From: Bacillota bacterium
Lineage (GTDB): Bacteria; Bacillota; Clostridia; Lachnospirales; Lachnospiraceae
Assembly: GCA_023411555.1 (NCBI GenBank)
Contig: JAEYOQ010000026.1
Span: forward strand, 155,924 to 219,923
DNA: 64,000 bases
Direction of reading: 5' to 3'
In this document: piece after piece, positions 52,584 through 61,105 of the stretch
Layout: each line of letters begins with the position of its first letter
How positions within the stretch are numbered: the stretch's first letter is position 1
Translations under genes and position numbers: made by a program
Notes under the pieces: generated by a model
Seen by the model: only the letters and a program-made list of their open reading frames with translations
What the model was told of the DNA's origin: nothing
Database searches by the model: none

Positions 52584-53185
52584 TATTCTTCTACCTCCTT
52601 CTCATTTTCAATAATCCTTGAACACCACATATCAGCTGTATGCAAAATAAGATATAGTGGTGTTTCGTTTCCTTGCAGCTCATACTTTAAAGAACCATAC
52701 AAGCCGTTGTGATACAGAATTGCAAACTGCTCGTCCTCAGTCAGATCAACAAACCGATCAATAATCGATAGGCTTCTGATCTCATGCGGTACGTTGTAAA
52801 GCTCTGCATTACTTAAGAATGGCTTTTTTGTGGATCTAACCAATTGCGGCTCAGGATTACTCTTGGTTGCTCTGCCTTCCTTAACCCAGTTCTCTATGTA
52901 ATACGGCTTACCGAACTGACCACATTTGCCGATATCGTGCAACAGAGAAACCAGAATAATGCTTTCATATTCCAACTCTGCAGGAACCATGCGAAGCGTT
53001 GAAAACAGTGTCTTTGCGGTTTCATAAACATTCATGCTATGTTCGGCAAGCCCACCCTCTTTACAGAGGTGATGCTGTGTACTGCATGGAGCGGTAAAAA
53101 ATCCATTCTGTTCCATCCATTTAATAAGCTTGTCCATGCCAGGGCGACCAGTTAATAGTAATAGTCTAATAATTTCTTCTTTCAT
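52583..53185 (-). CDS. HD-domain phosphohydrolase
   Basis: 200 residues. The metal ligands are in GGLAEHSMNVYE (His), LLHDIGKCGQFG (HD) and a C-terminal LHTADMWCSR (Asp), as in YfbR-like or DNA-metabolism HD proteins. Substrate unknown; nucleotides or RNA are usual. Confidence 0.83.
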   Translation of the reverse strand: MKEEIIRLLLLTGRPGMDKLIKWMEQNGFFTAPCSTQHHLCKEGGLAEHSMNVYETAKTLFSTLRMVPAELEYESIILVSLLHDIGKCGQFGKPYYIENWVKEGRATKSNPEPQLVRSTKKPFLSNAELYNVPHEIRSLSIIDRFVDLTEDEQFAILYHNGLYGSLKYELQGNETPLYLILHTADMWCSRIIENEKEVEE

Positions 53186-53187
53186 AT

Positions 53188-53343
53188 TTACCTCCCATAT
53201 AATTCATCTTCATGTTGACCATAATCGTTCGTAACATCTACGAACGGAAGTTCCACTTCTTCTCGCTCAAACCGATCTCTCAACCGCTCAAGTCTTTCCT
53301 GCTCGTTGACTATGTACTGGGCTATGCTTTCGTTATCCCACAT
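53188..53343 (-). CDS. 51-residue acidic phage protein
   Basis: Starts MWDNESIAQYIVNEQERLER after GGAGG. It ends with an acidic YGQHEDELYGR and contains an EVELPF string, like the ELPF tails nearby. Unknown. Confidence 0.58.
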   Translation of the reverse strand: MWDNESIAQYIVNEQERLERLRDRFEREEVELPFVDVTNDYGQHEDELYGR

Positions 53344-53344
53344 G

Positions 53345-53584
53345 CTAATCCTCCTTGCATATCAAGTGGATAGCCCTCCATCGGTCATAATCCGCAGTGT
53401 CGACCTTAGTAACCATGCCGAATAAGTTATTCTCGGTTTCATACTCCGTACCACAATGAGGGCATTCGGCCTTATCTGACGGGATCTGGAAATCTATGAT
53501 TACATCTGCATCTGCGCTGTATTGGGCTAATTCCTGAATTAATTCATATACCTTTAAGGTTCTGTCGCTAATAAATCTGCTCAT
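53345..53584 (-). CDS. Small zinc-ribbon phage protein
   Basis: 79 residues: an N-terminal helix (RTLKVYELIQELAQYSADAD), AECPHCGTEYETENNLFG and a final HLICKED. One CxxC pair plus a late Cys. Likely metal-binding. Confidence 0.6.
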   Translation of the reverse strand: MSRFISDRTLKVYELIQELAQYSADADVIIDFQIPSDKAECPHCGTEYETENNLFGMVTKVDTADYDRWRAIHLICKED

Positions 53585-53647
53585 ACTTTTTATTGACCTC
53601 CTTCAAATTTGGTGCTATTATGCACTTAGGATAATTTCTTATTGGCC

Positions 53648-53800
53648 TTAAGTGAGTTGCCGCTCCTTAGGGCTTTTTTCATTGCATTTGTACTTATAGC
53701 AGACATATCCGCTCTCCGGTATCTCTTGGAGTTGGCTGATCTGATATCTTTTGTGGCAGCATATACAAACCGCATATACAGGATTATCAACTCTTGCCAT
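53648..53800 (-). CDS. 50-residue cysteine-rich phage protein
   Basis: Starts MARVDNPVYAVCICCHKRYQ, then GYVCYKYKCNE. Five or six Cys/His ligands suggest a zinc knuckle. Its start overlaps the stop of the membrane protein gene. Confidence 0.6.
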   Translation of the reverse strand: MARVDNPVYAVCICCHKRYQISQLQEIPESGYVCYKYKCNEKSPKERQLT

Positions 53801-54009
53801 CACACCCACTCCCCATCTACAAAATGTGCTTCAATATACATTGAAACAAGTGTCATAACCAGCGTGTCCAATATCATTCCAAGGATGAACCATCCGGCAC
53901 TAATTAATCCGGCTAATGCTAGTAAAACAAGAGTAATCATGGCAACGATACACAGTGTCCCAACAATAATTACTGCTAGATTAGATGCTTCATAGATTTT
54001 TGATTTCAT
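53800..54009 (-). CDS. Small membrane protein
   Basis: 69 residues from the ATG after AGGAGG. Two transmembrane helices (VIIVGTLCIVAMITLVLLAL and GWFILGMILDTLVMTLVSMY) with a short hairpin turn. Encoded just after the antirepressor. Could be an exclusion protein; unsupported. Confidence 0.62.
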   Translation of the reverse strand: MKSKIYEASNLAVIIVGTLCIVAMITLVLLALAGLISAGWFILGMILDTLVMTLVSMYIEAHFVDGEWV

Positions 54010-54048
54010 ATGCTTGTCCTCCTTTCTTGGTTGATTGGTATGCACTAC

Positions 54049-54774
54049 TTATGGCTTGTCCAAAAACTTATTAATAAAATACTGCTGTCCTTTGCCAGTA
54101 ACCTTTGTTGTCTTATTCACTGTCACATGACCGTCTGAATGAGTTATAGCGGTTTCCTTGACTGTAAATAGCTCCAATTCCATGCTCTTCTGAGTAGGCG
54201 CATTATAGTCGGTTCCTTTTCTCTTGATTAGGTACCCTTGATTACGTAGCCATTCAAACAATCTCTTTTCCCCGGTATCAATACCATTTTGCTTAAGTAT
54301 CTTAGCGAGTTCCCCGATTAAAATAGTTTTGTCGGATGCAGACACCGCATCGGCAAAGATTACTTTAGGCTTGTCCTCTTTGATTTTCCCAAGCAGAACT
54401 GTGTTGGATGATTGTAATTCCTTGATCTGCTTATCTGCCATCTTTAAGGCTCTGGCAAATATTTGTTCCGGGGTATTCCACGCCTTTTCAAGATCAATAA
54501 AGTACTGGCGGCACTGTTTACCTTTCTCGGTTCGCTGTAGCATGCAGATTTCTTTTGCCATGTCGATAGACAATTTACAATCGACCAATTCTTGATGATT
54601 TTGGGGGTGTACCATTTGGTACGGGGTGTAATCTTTCGTTTCTTCGAATCCATATCCAACCATTCTTTCGAACCATTTAGAAAAACGTTCTTCGATTCCT
54701 AATGCTTCGTGCAAATCTCTTGCTGATACGGTGGGTTGTTCCGTTTCGTAATTGATTTTTAATACTTCGTTCAA
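54049..54774 (-). CDS. Phage antirepressor (AntA domain plus KilAC/ANT domain)
   Basis: 241 residues. An N-terminal AntA domain (TVSARDLHEALGIEERFSKW, and YQMVHPQNHQELVDCKLSID) and a C-terminal ANT/KilAC domain (ILIGELAKILKQNGIDTGEK, RLFEWLRNQGYLIKRKG). It may counteract the repressor at 55540-55851 during induction. Confidence 0.88.
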   Translation of the reverse strand: MNEVLKINYETEQPTVSARDLHEALGIEERFSKWFERMVGYGFEETKDYTPYQMVHPQNHQELVDCKLSIDMAKEICMLQRTEKGKQCRQYFIDLEKAWNTPEQIFARALKMADKQIKELQSSNTVLLGKIKEDKPKVIFADAVSASDKTILIGELAKILKQNGIDTGEKRLFEWLRNQGYLIKRKGTDYNAPTQKSMELELFTVKETAITHSDGHVTVNKTTKVTGKGQQYFINKFLDKP

Positions 54775-54811
54775 TACGTACTCCTTTCTGGCTTGTCTTA
54801 CTGGTAACCGC

Positions 54812-54952
54812 CTAAGCGGTTTTGTTTATTACCTGATTTTGTTCGTCTTCCGGAATAATCGTGATAGTTACTTCGGTGTTCTCTTTTTCTTCTGATGCAA
54901 TTCTCTCCAAAAGCCTGCATAACTTATCTAGATTTATGGTTCCGTACATCAT
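54812..54952 (-). CDS. 46-residue phage protein
   Basis: Starts MMYGTINLDKLCRLLERIAS after GAGGTGG, ends EQNQVINKTA. A helix then a strand. Located between the Cro-like gene and the antirepressor, probably co-transcribed. Unknown. Confidence 0.55.
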   Translation of the reverse strand: MMYGTINLDKLCRLLERIASEEKENTEVTITIIPEDEQNQVINKTA

Positions 54953-55018
54953 ATTTCCACCTCATTACCATTTGTATAAATTATGTAATACTGTTTGTAC
55001 CAAGTGACTATAACGGTG

Positions 55019-55279
55019 CTATGTCTCATTATTAATTTTAACAAACTTAAAATTGCGATTTATTCCACAAAACAAAGCTAGGTCTATTCCAAGAAACAAA
55101 CACAGAGTTACGATATCGTCGATATCAATCTTCCTGGTTCCTGCTTCATATCCTGCAATAGTGTTGCTCTTGACCCCTAATACTTTGGCGACATCTTTTT
55201 GAAGCAGCCCCTTTGCCAATCTTGCATTTCTCAGATATTCTCCTCGCTTTTTCCAAACATCGTTGCTTAAGTTGCCCAT
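55019..55279 (-). CDS. Cro-like XRE-family regulator
   Basis: 86 residues with a HTH_3 fold: GEYLRNARLAKGLLQKDVAK, then LGVKSNTIAGYEAGTRKIDI. First gene of the leftward early operon, opposite the repressor, hence the Cro role. GGAGGG site before the start. Confidence 0.85.
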   Translation of the reverse strand: MGNLSNDVWKKRGEYLRNARLAKGLLQKDVAKVLGVKSNTIAGYEAGTRKIDIDDIVTLCLFLGIDLALFCGINRNFKFVKINNET

Positions 55280-55340
55280 GTTTTCCCTCCTCTCTTTATT
55301 ATTTGGGACTTTTTACCTATTGCTAATCACATATTTATAA

Positions 55341-55369
55341 TTGACACTTCGCATTTTGCGATTTATAAT
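55341..55369 (+). promoter_or_regulatory. Rightward lysogenic promoter (repressor)
   Basis: TTGACA, 17 bp, TATAAT. The spacer contains the palindromic TTCGCATTTTGCGAT operator, so it is probably autoregulated. The transcript would have a leader of about 165 nt before the repressor. A second possible start is an extended -10 (TGGTATAAT) at 55458-55466. Confidence 0.72.
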
Positions 55370-55492
55370 ATAAAAGTAAGTTGTTAGACATAGCACGGGC
55401 GGGTGATATGTTAAAGTAAAGATATTATATATCGCATAAGTACGATTTGTTGATTAGTGGTATAATCAGATTATAAATCTCACTGCGCGATT
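55348..55492. promoter_or_regulatory. Immunity operators
   Basis: Three palindromic sites of one kind: TTCGCATTTTGCGAT (55348-55362), ATCGCATAAGTACGAT (55431-55446) and AATCTCACTGCGCGATT (55476-55492). The shared half-site is ATCGCA. The outer two lie in the spacers of the two opposed promoters, so repressor or Cro binding can select one. Confidence 0.65.
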
Positions 55493-55498
55493 TGTCAA
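55470..55498 (-). promoter_or_regulatory. Leftward early promoter (cro, replication)
   Basis: Read leftwards: TTGACA, 17 bp, TATAAT; the spacer contains a third operator-like palindrome. It points towards the rightward promoter at 55341, so the two transcripts collide. Confidence 0.75.
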
Positions 55499-55539
55499 TA
55501 TCTTATTTGCGAATTTATTTTTATTTATAGGAGGTCGTT

Positions 55540-55851
55540 ATGACTACAGGAGAGAGATTGACAAAGTTAAGAGAAAGTAAAGGCTATATGCAAAAAGATG
55601 TAGCTGATAAATTAGGAATTGCACCCAATACATTAAGCGGATATGAAAGGAACTTAAGAAACCCAGATTCTGAAATCTTATTGAAACTTGCATCATTTTA
55701 TAATGTAACTGTAGATTATTTATTAGGGGCTGAGATGGAACTGAACAATGTTTATCTTAGTCTTGCTAAGGAAGCCGAGAAAGACGGGATACATCCAGAT
55801 GATATTAAGCTAGCGATTGAAACTATAAAAAGACTAAGAGGGGGCAGTTGA
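55540..55851 (+). CDS. Phage repressor, XRE family (short, no LexA-like domain)
   Basis: 103 residues: HTH_3 (ERLTKLRESKGYMQKDVADK, LGIAPNTLSGYERNLRNP) and a C-terminal helix region with EAEKDGIHPDDIKLAIETIK. No self-cleaving peptidase domain; inactivation would need the ImmA-type protease encoded next. AGGAGG site. Confidence 0.85.
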   Translation: MTTGERLTKLRESKGYMQKDVADKLGIAPNTLSGYERNLRNPDSEILLKLASFYNVTVDYLLGAEMELNNVYLSLAKEAEKDGIHPDDIKLAIETIKRLRGGS

Positions 55852-55854
55852 TGA

Positions 55855-56583
55855 ATGGCGAAATACTTTACTAAAGAGAGATTGTACGACGAAGTACACA
55901 TGCACAAGGCACAGTTGGGGCTAAGTGAAGCCGACTACGGGTTCAATATGGTGGAACAATGCGTTAACAGCGGCATTTTGTTAGATAGAGTTCATTTTCA
56001 AACAAAAGCCTTGCGTGGCATGGCATCTGTGGGGAGCTCACCAGATAAAGATGTTATTTTGCTAAACGACAGCAGAACAGAAAAAGAACAAAATTTGGAC
56101 TGCGGCCACGAATATGTTCATTTATGCATCCATAGAGACCTTGGAAAGAGATCATTCTATTGTATCGATACAATCTACGCTAAACAAGACGAATTTTTGG
56201 AGTGGCAGGCAAACGAGGGGGCGGCAGAAATATTAGTACCGTATCGAACGCTTCTGCCGCTTATTAAGGCCAATGTTCATGTGCTTTCTGACGGTACAGA
56301 CATTGTGTCTTTCAAGACTCATTTAGCCTCAATATTTAATGTAACTTACAAGGTTATTGAATATAGGCTCGAGGGGCTAAAATACGAAATTGAGCAATTT
56401 TTAAATGGAGTTTATCTTGACGATATAAAAATATTGTCTTTAACTCAACAACAGAAGAATAAAATTAACATAAAGTCCATCAATGAACTAGAAAGCGATT
56501 TATTCCGTCAAAAATTGGCGTCATATAGAAACTCAAAAATACTTGCTGCTTCAACCGCTTATCAATGGAGAACGAGAATATGA
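55855..56583 (+). CDS. ImmA/IrrE-type metallopeptidase
   Basis: 242 residues. The zinc site is DCGHEYVHLCIHRDL (HExxH) near residue 85, and WQANEGAAEILVPY supplies the third ligand. As in ICEBs1 ImmA, it likely cleaves the repressor encoded 3 bp upstream on induction. The C-terminal 100 residues are a less conserved sensor-like part. Confidence 0.85.
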   Translation: MAKYFTKERLYDEVHMHKAQLGLSEADYGFNMVEQCVNSGILLDRVHFQTKALRGMASVGSSPDKDVILLNDSRTEKEQNLDCGHEYVHLCIHRDLGKRSFYCIDTIYAKQDEFLEWQANEGAAEILVPYRTLLPLIKANVHVLSDGTDIVSFKTHLASIFNVTYKVIEYRLEGLKYEIEQFLNGVYLDDIKILSLTQQQKNKINIKSINELESDLFRQKLASYRNSKILAASTAYQWRTRI

Positions 56584-57920
56584 AAAGATGTGCAATTTAC
56601 ATTAGAGTAAGCACCGAAGAACAAAGAATACATGGTTTATCTGTAGAAGTACAAAAGGAAAATTTAAAGGAATATGCTGAGAATCATGCCTTTGAAATAG
56701 TGGATTATTACATTGATGCTGGATTAACCGCTCGCAAGAAATTGTCCAACAGGAAGGAATTACAAAGACTATTAAGTGATGTAGAAAGTGGATTGATTGA
56801 TATAATTATTTTTACAAAACTCGATCGGTGGTTCCGTAATATTGCGGATTATTATAAAGTTCAAGAAGTGCTGGACAGACATAATGTAAATTGGAAAACA
56901 ATTTATGAAGATTACGATACTTCAACAGCTAACGGGCGGTTGCATATAAACATTATGCTGTCTATTGCTCAGGACGAAGCTGATCGCACAAGTGAGAGAA
57001 TTAAGGTTGTTTTTGAAAACAAGAGATCTCGTGGCGAAACAACGGCTTGGAAAGCTCCATTGGGATATAAAATTGAAAATTCAAAACTACTAGTGGACGA
57101 CAACACCAAGCAGATAGCAATAGATATCTTTAATTATTATGACATGTATCATTCTATCATGGGTTGCGCTCGTATGGCAAAAGAAAAATATAATTATAAA
57201 ATATATGATTATTCTTTGAGAAGAATGTTTGAAAATAAGACATATATTGGAGAATTTCGAGGTATTAAAAACTTTTGCGAGCCATTGATACCGGAGGATA
57301 TGTTTTATAGGATTGGGCAATATAGAAACGTACGCGAGTTTAAGAACCAGTTAATTGCTGGCAGAACATACATGTTCACTTCGTTGGTTTTCTGTAAAGA
57401 ATGCAGACGCACAATGACTAGTTGTTTTACACGGCAAAATAATAAGTGTGGGTTAGTTGAATATCATTATTATAGATGCAAAGAAGCCATTATTTCCGGT
57501 TGCCCTCACACAAAGAGAATAAATGAAGAAGTCTTGGAAAAATTCCTCCTTGATAATATAAAACATCATATTAAAGGCAAAATAAAATCGATAGAGCGCA
57601 AGAACAATACGGGGCCAAAGAAAGCGATAGATGTCACCCAAATTAACAAGAAAATCGACAAACTAAAAGATCTTTATCTTGATGATCTTATAGATAAGGA
57701 CAGATATAAGCTTGAATACGATTCTTTAGTCATTCAATTGAATGCCGCCACTTCATGCAAACAACCAAGTATAGAAAAATACAAAGAATATATTGACAAT
57801 GATATTATTGAGTATTATATGAAGTTATCAGCGAACGGAAAAAAGGCATTTTGGCTTGGCATAATCGATAAAATCATTGTTGATCAGGATAATAACATCT
57901 CTTTTTATTTAAAAGATTGA
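56580..57920 (+). CDS. int: Large serine recombinase (integrase)
   Basis: About 446 residues from an ATG overlapping the ImmA stop (ATGA). Catalytic Ser in AIYIRVSTEEQ and the arginines around DEADRTSERIK form the resolvase domain. It is followed by a recombinase domain and a zinc ribbon (VFCKECRRTMTS, YYRCKEAIISGCPHTKR), then a coiled coil and a C-terminal extension. The gene stops 16 bp before attR, as usual. It performs directional attP x attB recombination; excision needs a directionality factor I could not identify. Confidence 0.93.
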   Translation: MKRCAIYIRVSTEEQRIHGLSVEVQKENLKEYAENHAFEIVDYYIDAGLTARKKLSNRKELQRLLSDVESGLIDIIIFTKLDRWFRNIADYYKVQEVLDRHNVNWKTIYEDYDTSTANGRLHINIMLSIAQDEADRTSERIKVVFENKRSRGETTAWKAPLGYKIENSKLLVDDNTKQIAIDIFNYYDMYHSIMGCARMAKEKYNYKIYDYSLRRMFENKTYIGEFRGIKNFCEPLIPEDMFYRIGQYRNVREFKNQLIAGRTYMFTSLVFCKECRRTMTSCFTRQNNKCGLVEYHYYRCKEAIISGCPHTKRINEEVLEKFLLDNIKHHIKGKIKSIERKNNTGPKKAIDVTQINKKIDKLKDLYLDDLIDKDRYKLEYDSLVIQLNAATSCKQPSIEKYKEYIDNDIIEYYMKLSANGKKAFWLGIIDKIIVDQDNNISFYLKD

Positions 57921-57936
57921 TTGTACTTTCTACACT

Positions 57937-57944
57937 GTATCGGT
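57937..57944 (+). other. attR core
   Basis: GTATCGGT, preceded by the phage arm ATTGTACTTTCTACACT and followed by permease sequence GGCTATC. The inferred attP spans about 48 bp with ATTGTACTT / AAGTACAAT ends; its centre falls on the last two core bases, GT, the probable crossover dinucleotide. Confidence 0.83.
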
Positions 57945-58299
57945 GGCTATCTTTGGAACAGTCATCAGCCTATACTCGAGCTTTAAGGAAGTCGAGGAGG
58001 AAAAGATAAAGCTAATCTATACCCTGGGTGGAACGAAGAAGGATGTGCTCTATAAGATTATCCTTCCAGGTAATATTCCCACCATTATCAGCCAAATGAA
58101 GGTGAATATTGGTCTCTCTCTGGTGGGTGTCATTATCGGTGAATTCCTTGCAGCCAAAGCCGGATTAGGTTACCTTATCATCTATGGTAGTCAGGTATTC
58201 AAATTGGATTGGGTAATCATGTCGATTGTTATTCTGTGCATTGTAGCAACTGGATTATATAAGCTCTTGACGTATTTCGAAAAGAAGGTATCAGTGTGA
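57937..58299 (+). pseudogene. ABC permease, C-terminal part
   Basis: The remaining 120 codons of the permease. They contain the EAA loop (EEEKIKLIYTLGGTKKDVLY then KIILP) that contacts the ATPase, and the last two or three helices. An in-frame GTG at 57943 exists but no ribosome site precedes it, so it is probably not translated while the prophage is integrated. Phage DNA ends exactly at codon-compatible position. Confidence 0.9.
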
Positions 58300-58366
58300 A
58301 TTATTGAATGGCATAATTCACACATTCAAGTTTGTGCAAGCAAGGTTATATAGGGCAAGATAAAAG

Positions 58367-58408
58367 GAAATGGCCTTTGCAGGTTGTATGCGCAAAAGCC
58401 ATTTTTTC
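58367..58408 (+). terminator. Terminator of the interrupted ABC operon
   Basis: AAATGGC-TTTGC and GCGCAAA-GCCATTTTTTC form a bulged stem with T run. It is the only notable element in 58300-58478. Confidence 0.7.
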
Positions 58409-58478
58409 TATATCTTTCCAGATTTATTTATCATGATTTTGAGCTTAAGTTAACAGCATAAAGGCTTCACATATATCC

Positions 58479-60779
58479 TTATTCTGTAATCTGGAAGTTC
58501 CGGATTGCTTCCTCCAGCCTCTTAGCTTGCTCGGCAAGCTCGATTGCTGACTTGCTCAAGTATTCCACTGAATTGATCTGATTGAGTGCAGTTGCACTTA
58601 CTTCCTCAGTGGAAGTAGCCGTCTGCTGGGATATTGCTGAAATATTACTGATGGCATCTAAGGTGTCATCCTTTGCATGTTCAATTCCGCGAACACCTTC
58701 CGCTATACTATTCAGATTATTTACTAGACTTCCGACCTGCTGATTTATACTCTCAAAGCTCTTAACAGTCTTCAATAATGCTTCCATCTGGGAAGCAACA
58801 ATCCCCTCCGCTTTCTTCGCAGAAACCACCGTCACCTTAGTCTTATCCTTGATGTTATGAACTACTGTAGTTATCTGATTAGAAGCTTGTACGGATTGCT
58901 CTGCAAGCTTTCGGATCTCCGAAGCAACTACTGCAAAGCCACGTCCTGCCTCCCCTGCTCTTGCCGCCTCTATGGAAGCATTCAGGGATAAGAGATTCGT
59001 CTGATCGGCAATGCCGTTAATGACCTCAATAAAACTTTCAATACTTCCGGACTGTAGCTCCAGATCTTCAATCTCGCTGATTACTTCTCTCGTTATCACC
59101 GTTGTCGCATTGGATTTATCATTCAATTCATCGATGGTTGTTATACCTTCGCCGACAATTTCCTTTGCATCCTTTGCAATCTGCTCAATCTGATAGGTAT
59201 TATTATATACTTGGTTGATCTGTTCAGATAAGTTCGACATCTGAAGCAAGCATTGTTCCGTATCGGAAGCCTGTTGAACAACTCCCTTCTCAATCTCGTC
59301 AATTGCCTTCGAGATATCCTTCGTTGATGTAAGAATATCACCAGAGGTGCCGGAAAGATTGTCTGCTGCATCATTTACCTGATTACCGACTACTGCCACC
59401 TGCTCGATCAATCCTCTCATTCCGTCCACCATGTCATTCAAGCTGCTAGAGAGGATTAGAAATTCATCCTTACGCTTTGTCTTGAACTTTGTAGTCAGGT
59501 TACCCTTTGCTGCTACTGCAATAGACTTGGACAGCTTTGTAATCTCTGAACCAATGCTTCCAGCTATCAGTGTTCCAACAAAAAGTGCCAGGACCGAAGC
59601 AATGATGATTGCTAAAACAGTTAATAATTTGATGGATTGCGCTTTTGCTAAGATTGTACTTTCAGGAACCAATGCGCACACCATAGCCTTTGTACTTCCA
59701 ACCTTACTATAAAGGAACATATAGTCCTTACCATTATATTTCTCATAAGAAACACCATAGGTCTCGCTTCCGGCCAAAGCTTCCTTGTAATATTCCAGCG
59801 AGCTGAACACCGCTTCTTCTTCCGTATTAGCAAGTGTTTCATAACCGTCATTGGATACAAACCCAACGATACTTCCTTCGCCAAGCCTAACATTTGATAT
59901 TGCTTTACTAATCTCATTCTTCGGAATATCCATAATAATGAAACCGTTATTCTCAGCCATCTTTCGAATAATTGAGATAGAATAGTTAACCTGCTTATTC
60001 CCTAAAGTCTCATCTAAGTAACTATGGTCACCAACCCAGACATATCGATCCAGCGACGAGGATATAATCTTACCTTCGGGCGATTCTATGAAGCTGTTAT
60101 AGATATCCACCGGAAGTTCACCTACAGAGGACACTCCGATACCCTGCTTACCGAAGATATGCATCGAATAGATAAAGGAATGGGAGGCCTTTGCATTCTT
60201 CAGCTCATTCTCAACCTGCTTAAAGGCTTCTTCTCTTTCTGACGCATCCATCTTATCCGCTTTATTATAATAATTCTTTATTGCCTTTTTATCCGTTAAT
60301 TCATATGATTTTTGGGCTACTGCATCAACTCCCATAAATATGTAATCTCGTACCGCATTCAGTGCATCGGAGGCAATAAGCTCATAATTCTCAATAATTG
60401 CCTGGGAGGTCTTGTAATAGGAGATGGTACCGAAGATAGCCATCAGGATGATCGGTAATGCAAAGCTCATTAATAGTTTTGCACGAATACCGGAAAAGGT
60501 TCGTAAAAATCCATTCCGTGGAAGGCTTAAGGTCTTAGCTTCATCCTTCTCGCCTGCTCTTTTCTTTCGTCTTTTTATTCCAGACTTCTGAAGCTTAGTC
60601 GTAATGTCTGTTACTTTCTCTGAGGTAATTTCGTTTGTACCCTCAACAATACTTTTCTTTCCAACTGACAATTCTTCTGGTGCGCTATTCTCTATCATTG
60701 CTTCTTCTGCCAGCTTTTTATCAGTCTCACTTTCTGGTGTCTCCATCTCTGGAAACCTGTTATCCTCATTATTCACCAT
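58479..60779 (-). CDS. Methyl-accepting chemotaxis protein
   Basis: About 766 residues from the ATG after GGAGGAAT. An unusual ~95-residue charged N-terminal stretch (QKSGIKRRKKRAGEKDEAK) precedes TM1 (LLMSFALPIILMAIFGTISY). An extracellular dCACHE/sensor domain (~270 residues) follows, then TM2 (LAIIIASVLALFVGTLIAGS), HAMP, and the signalling hairpin with ADQTNLLSLNASIEAARAGE at its tip. It signals to CheA/CheW to steer motility; ligand unknown. Monocistronic. Confidence 0.92.
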   Translation of the reverse strand: MVNNEDNRFPEMETPESETDKKLAEEAMIENSAPEELSVGKKSIVEGTNEITSEKVTDITTKLQKSGIKRRKKRAGEKDEAKTLSLPRNGFLRTFSGIRAKLLMSFALPIILMAIFGTISYYKTSQAIIENYELIASDALNAVRDYIFMGVDAVAQKSYELTDKKAIKNYYNKADKMDASEREEAFKQVENELKNAKASHSFIYSMHIFGKQGIGVSSVGELPVDIYNSFIESPEGKIISSSLDRYVWVGDHSYLDETLGNKQVNYSISIIRKMAENNGFIIMDIPKNEISKAISNVRLGEGSIVGFVSNDGYETLANTEEEAVFSSLEYYKEALAGSETYGVSYEKYNGKDYMFLYSKVGSTKAMVCALVPESTILAKAQSIKLLTVLAIIIASVLALFVGTLIAGSIGSEITKLSKSIAVAAKGNLTTKFKTKRKDEFLILSSSLNDMVDGMRGLIEQVAVVGNQVNDAADNLSGTSGDILTSTKDISKAIDEIEKGVVQQASDTEQCLLQMSNLSEQINQVYNNTYQIEQIAKDAKEIVGEGITTIDELNDKSNATTVITREVISEIEDLELQSGSIESFIEVINGIADQTNLLSLNASIEAARAGEAGRGFAVVASEIRKLAEQSVQASNQITTVVHNIKDKTKVTVVSAKKAEGIVASQMEALLKTVKSFESINQQVGSLVNNLNSIAEGVRGIEHAKDDTLDAISNISAISQQTATSTEEVSATALNQINSVEYLSKSAIELAEQAKRLEEAIRNFQITE

Positions 60780-61105
60780 ATATTCCTCCATACTAACATC
60801 GGACCAACTGTTAAAATACTAAACGACATATCTCAGATCTTTATATATAAACTAATATAACTTATATTTATATCAATTCAGACATATAATGTCAATCAAA
60901 AATTTAAAAAAGGTGCATAAAGTTACATTTTACGTAATTTTACATGTATTAATTTACATGCATAATTCAATCCAATTATAAATACAAGAATTAATCATAA
61001 AATTTCTATAAACTATAAATAAATATTTTCTAACCTATTAGTATTGCGTAAAGCTTTTCTCTCTAGTAGAATAGACTTATAACCATGATGGGGAGGGAAT
61101 AAAAT
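60780..61105 (+). promoter_or_regulatory. Intergenic region with degV promoter
   Basis: A 326-bp AT-rich gap between divergent genes. The degV promoter is TTGCGT (61044-61049), 17 bp, TAGAAT (61067-61072). A GGGGAGGG ribosome site follows at about 61090. Several TTTACATG-like short repeats near 60940-60960 were noticed without clear meaning; no other gene seen. Confidence 0.6.

Larger units (their letters stand above)
18539..57944. mobile_element. Complete siphovirus-type prophage, about 39.4 kb
   Basis: The boundaries are the two copies of the 8-bp core GTATCGGT. Contents run, from right to left: serine recombinase, immunity, replication, small early genes, late regulator, packaging, head, tail, baseplate, lysis, then an accessory zone at attL. 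All structural modules needed for a tailed phage are present without visible frameshifts, so it may still be inducible. The long tape-measure gene and the absence of sheath genes indicate a non-contractile tail. Confidence 0.93.
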
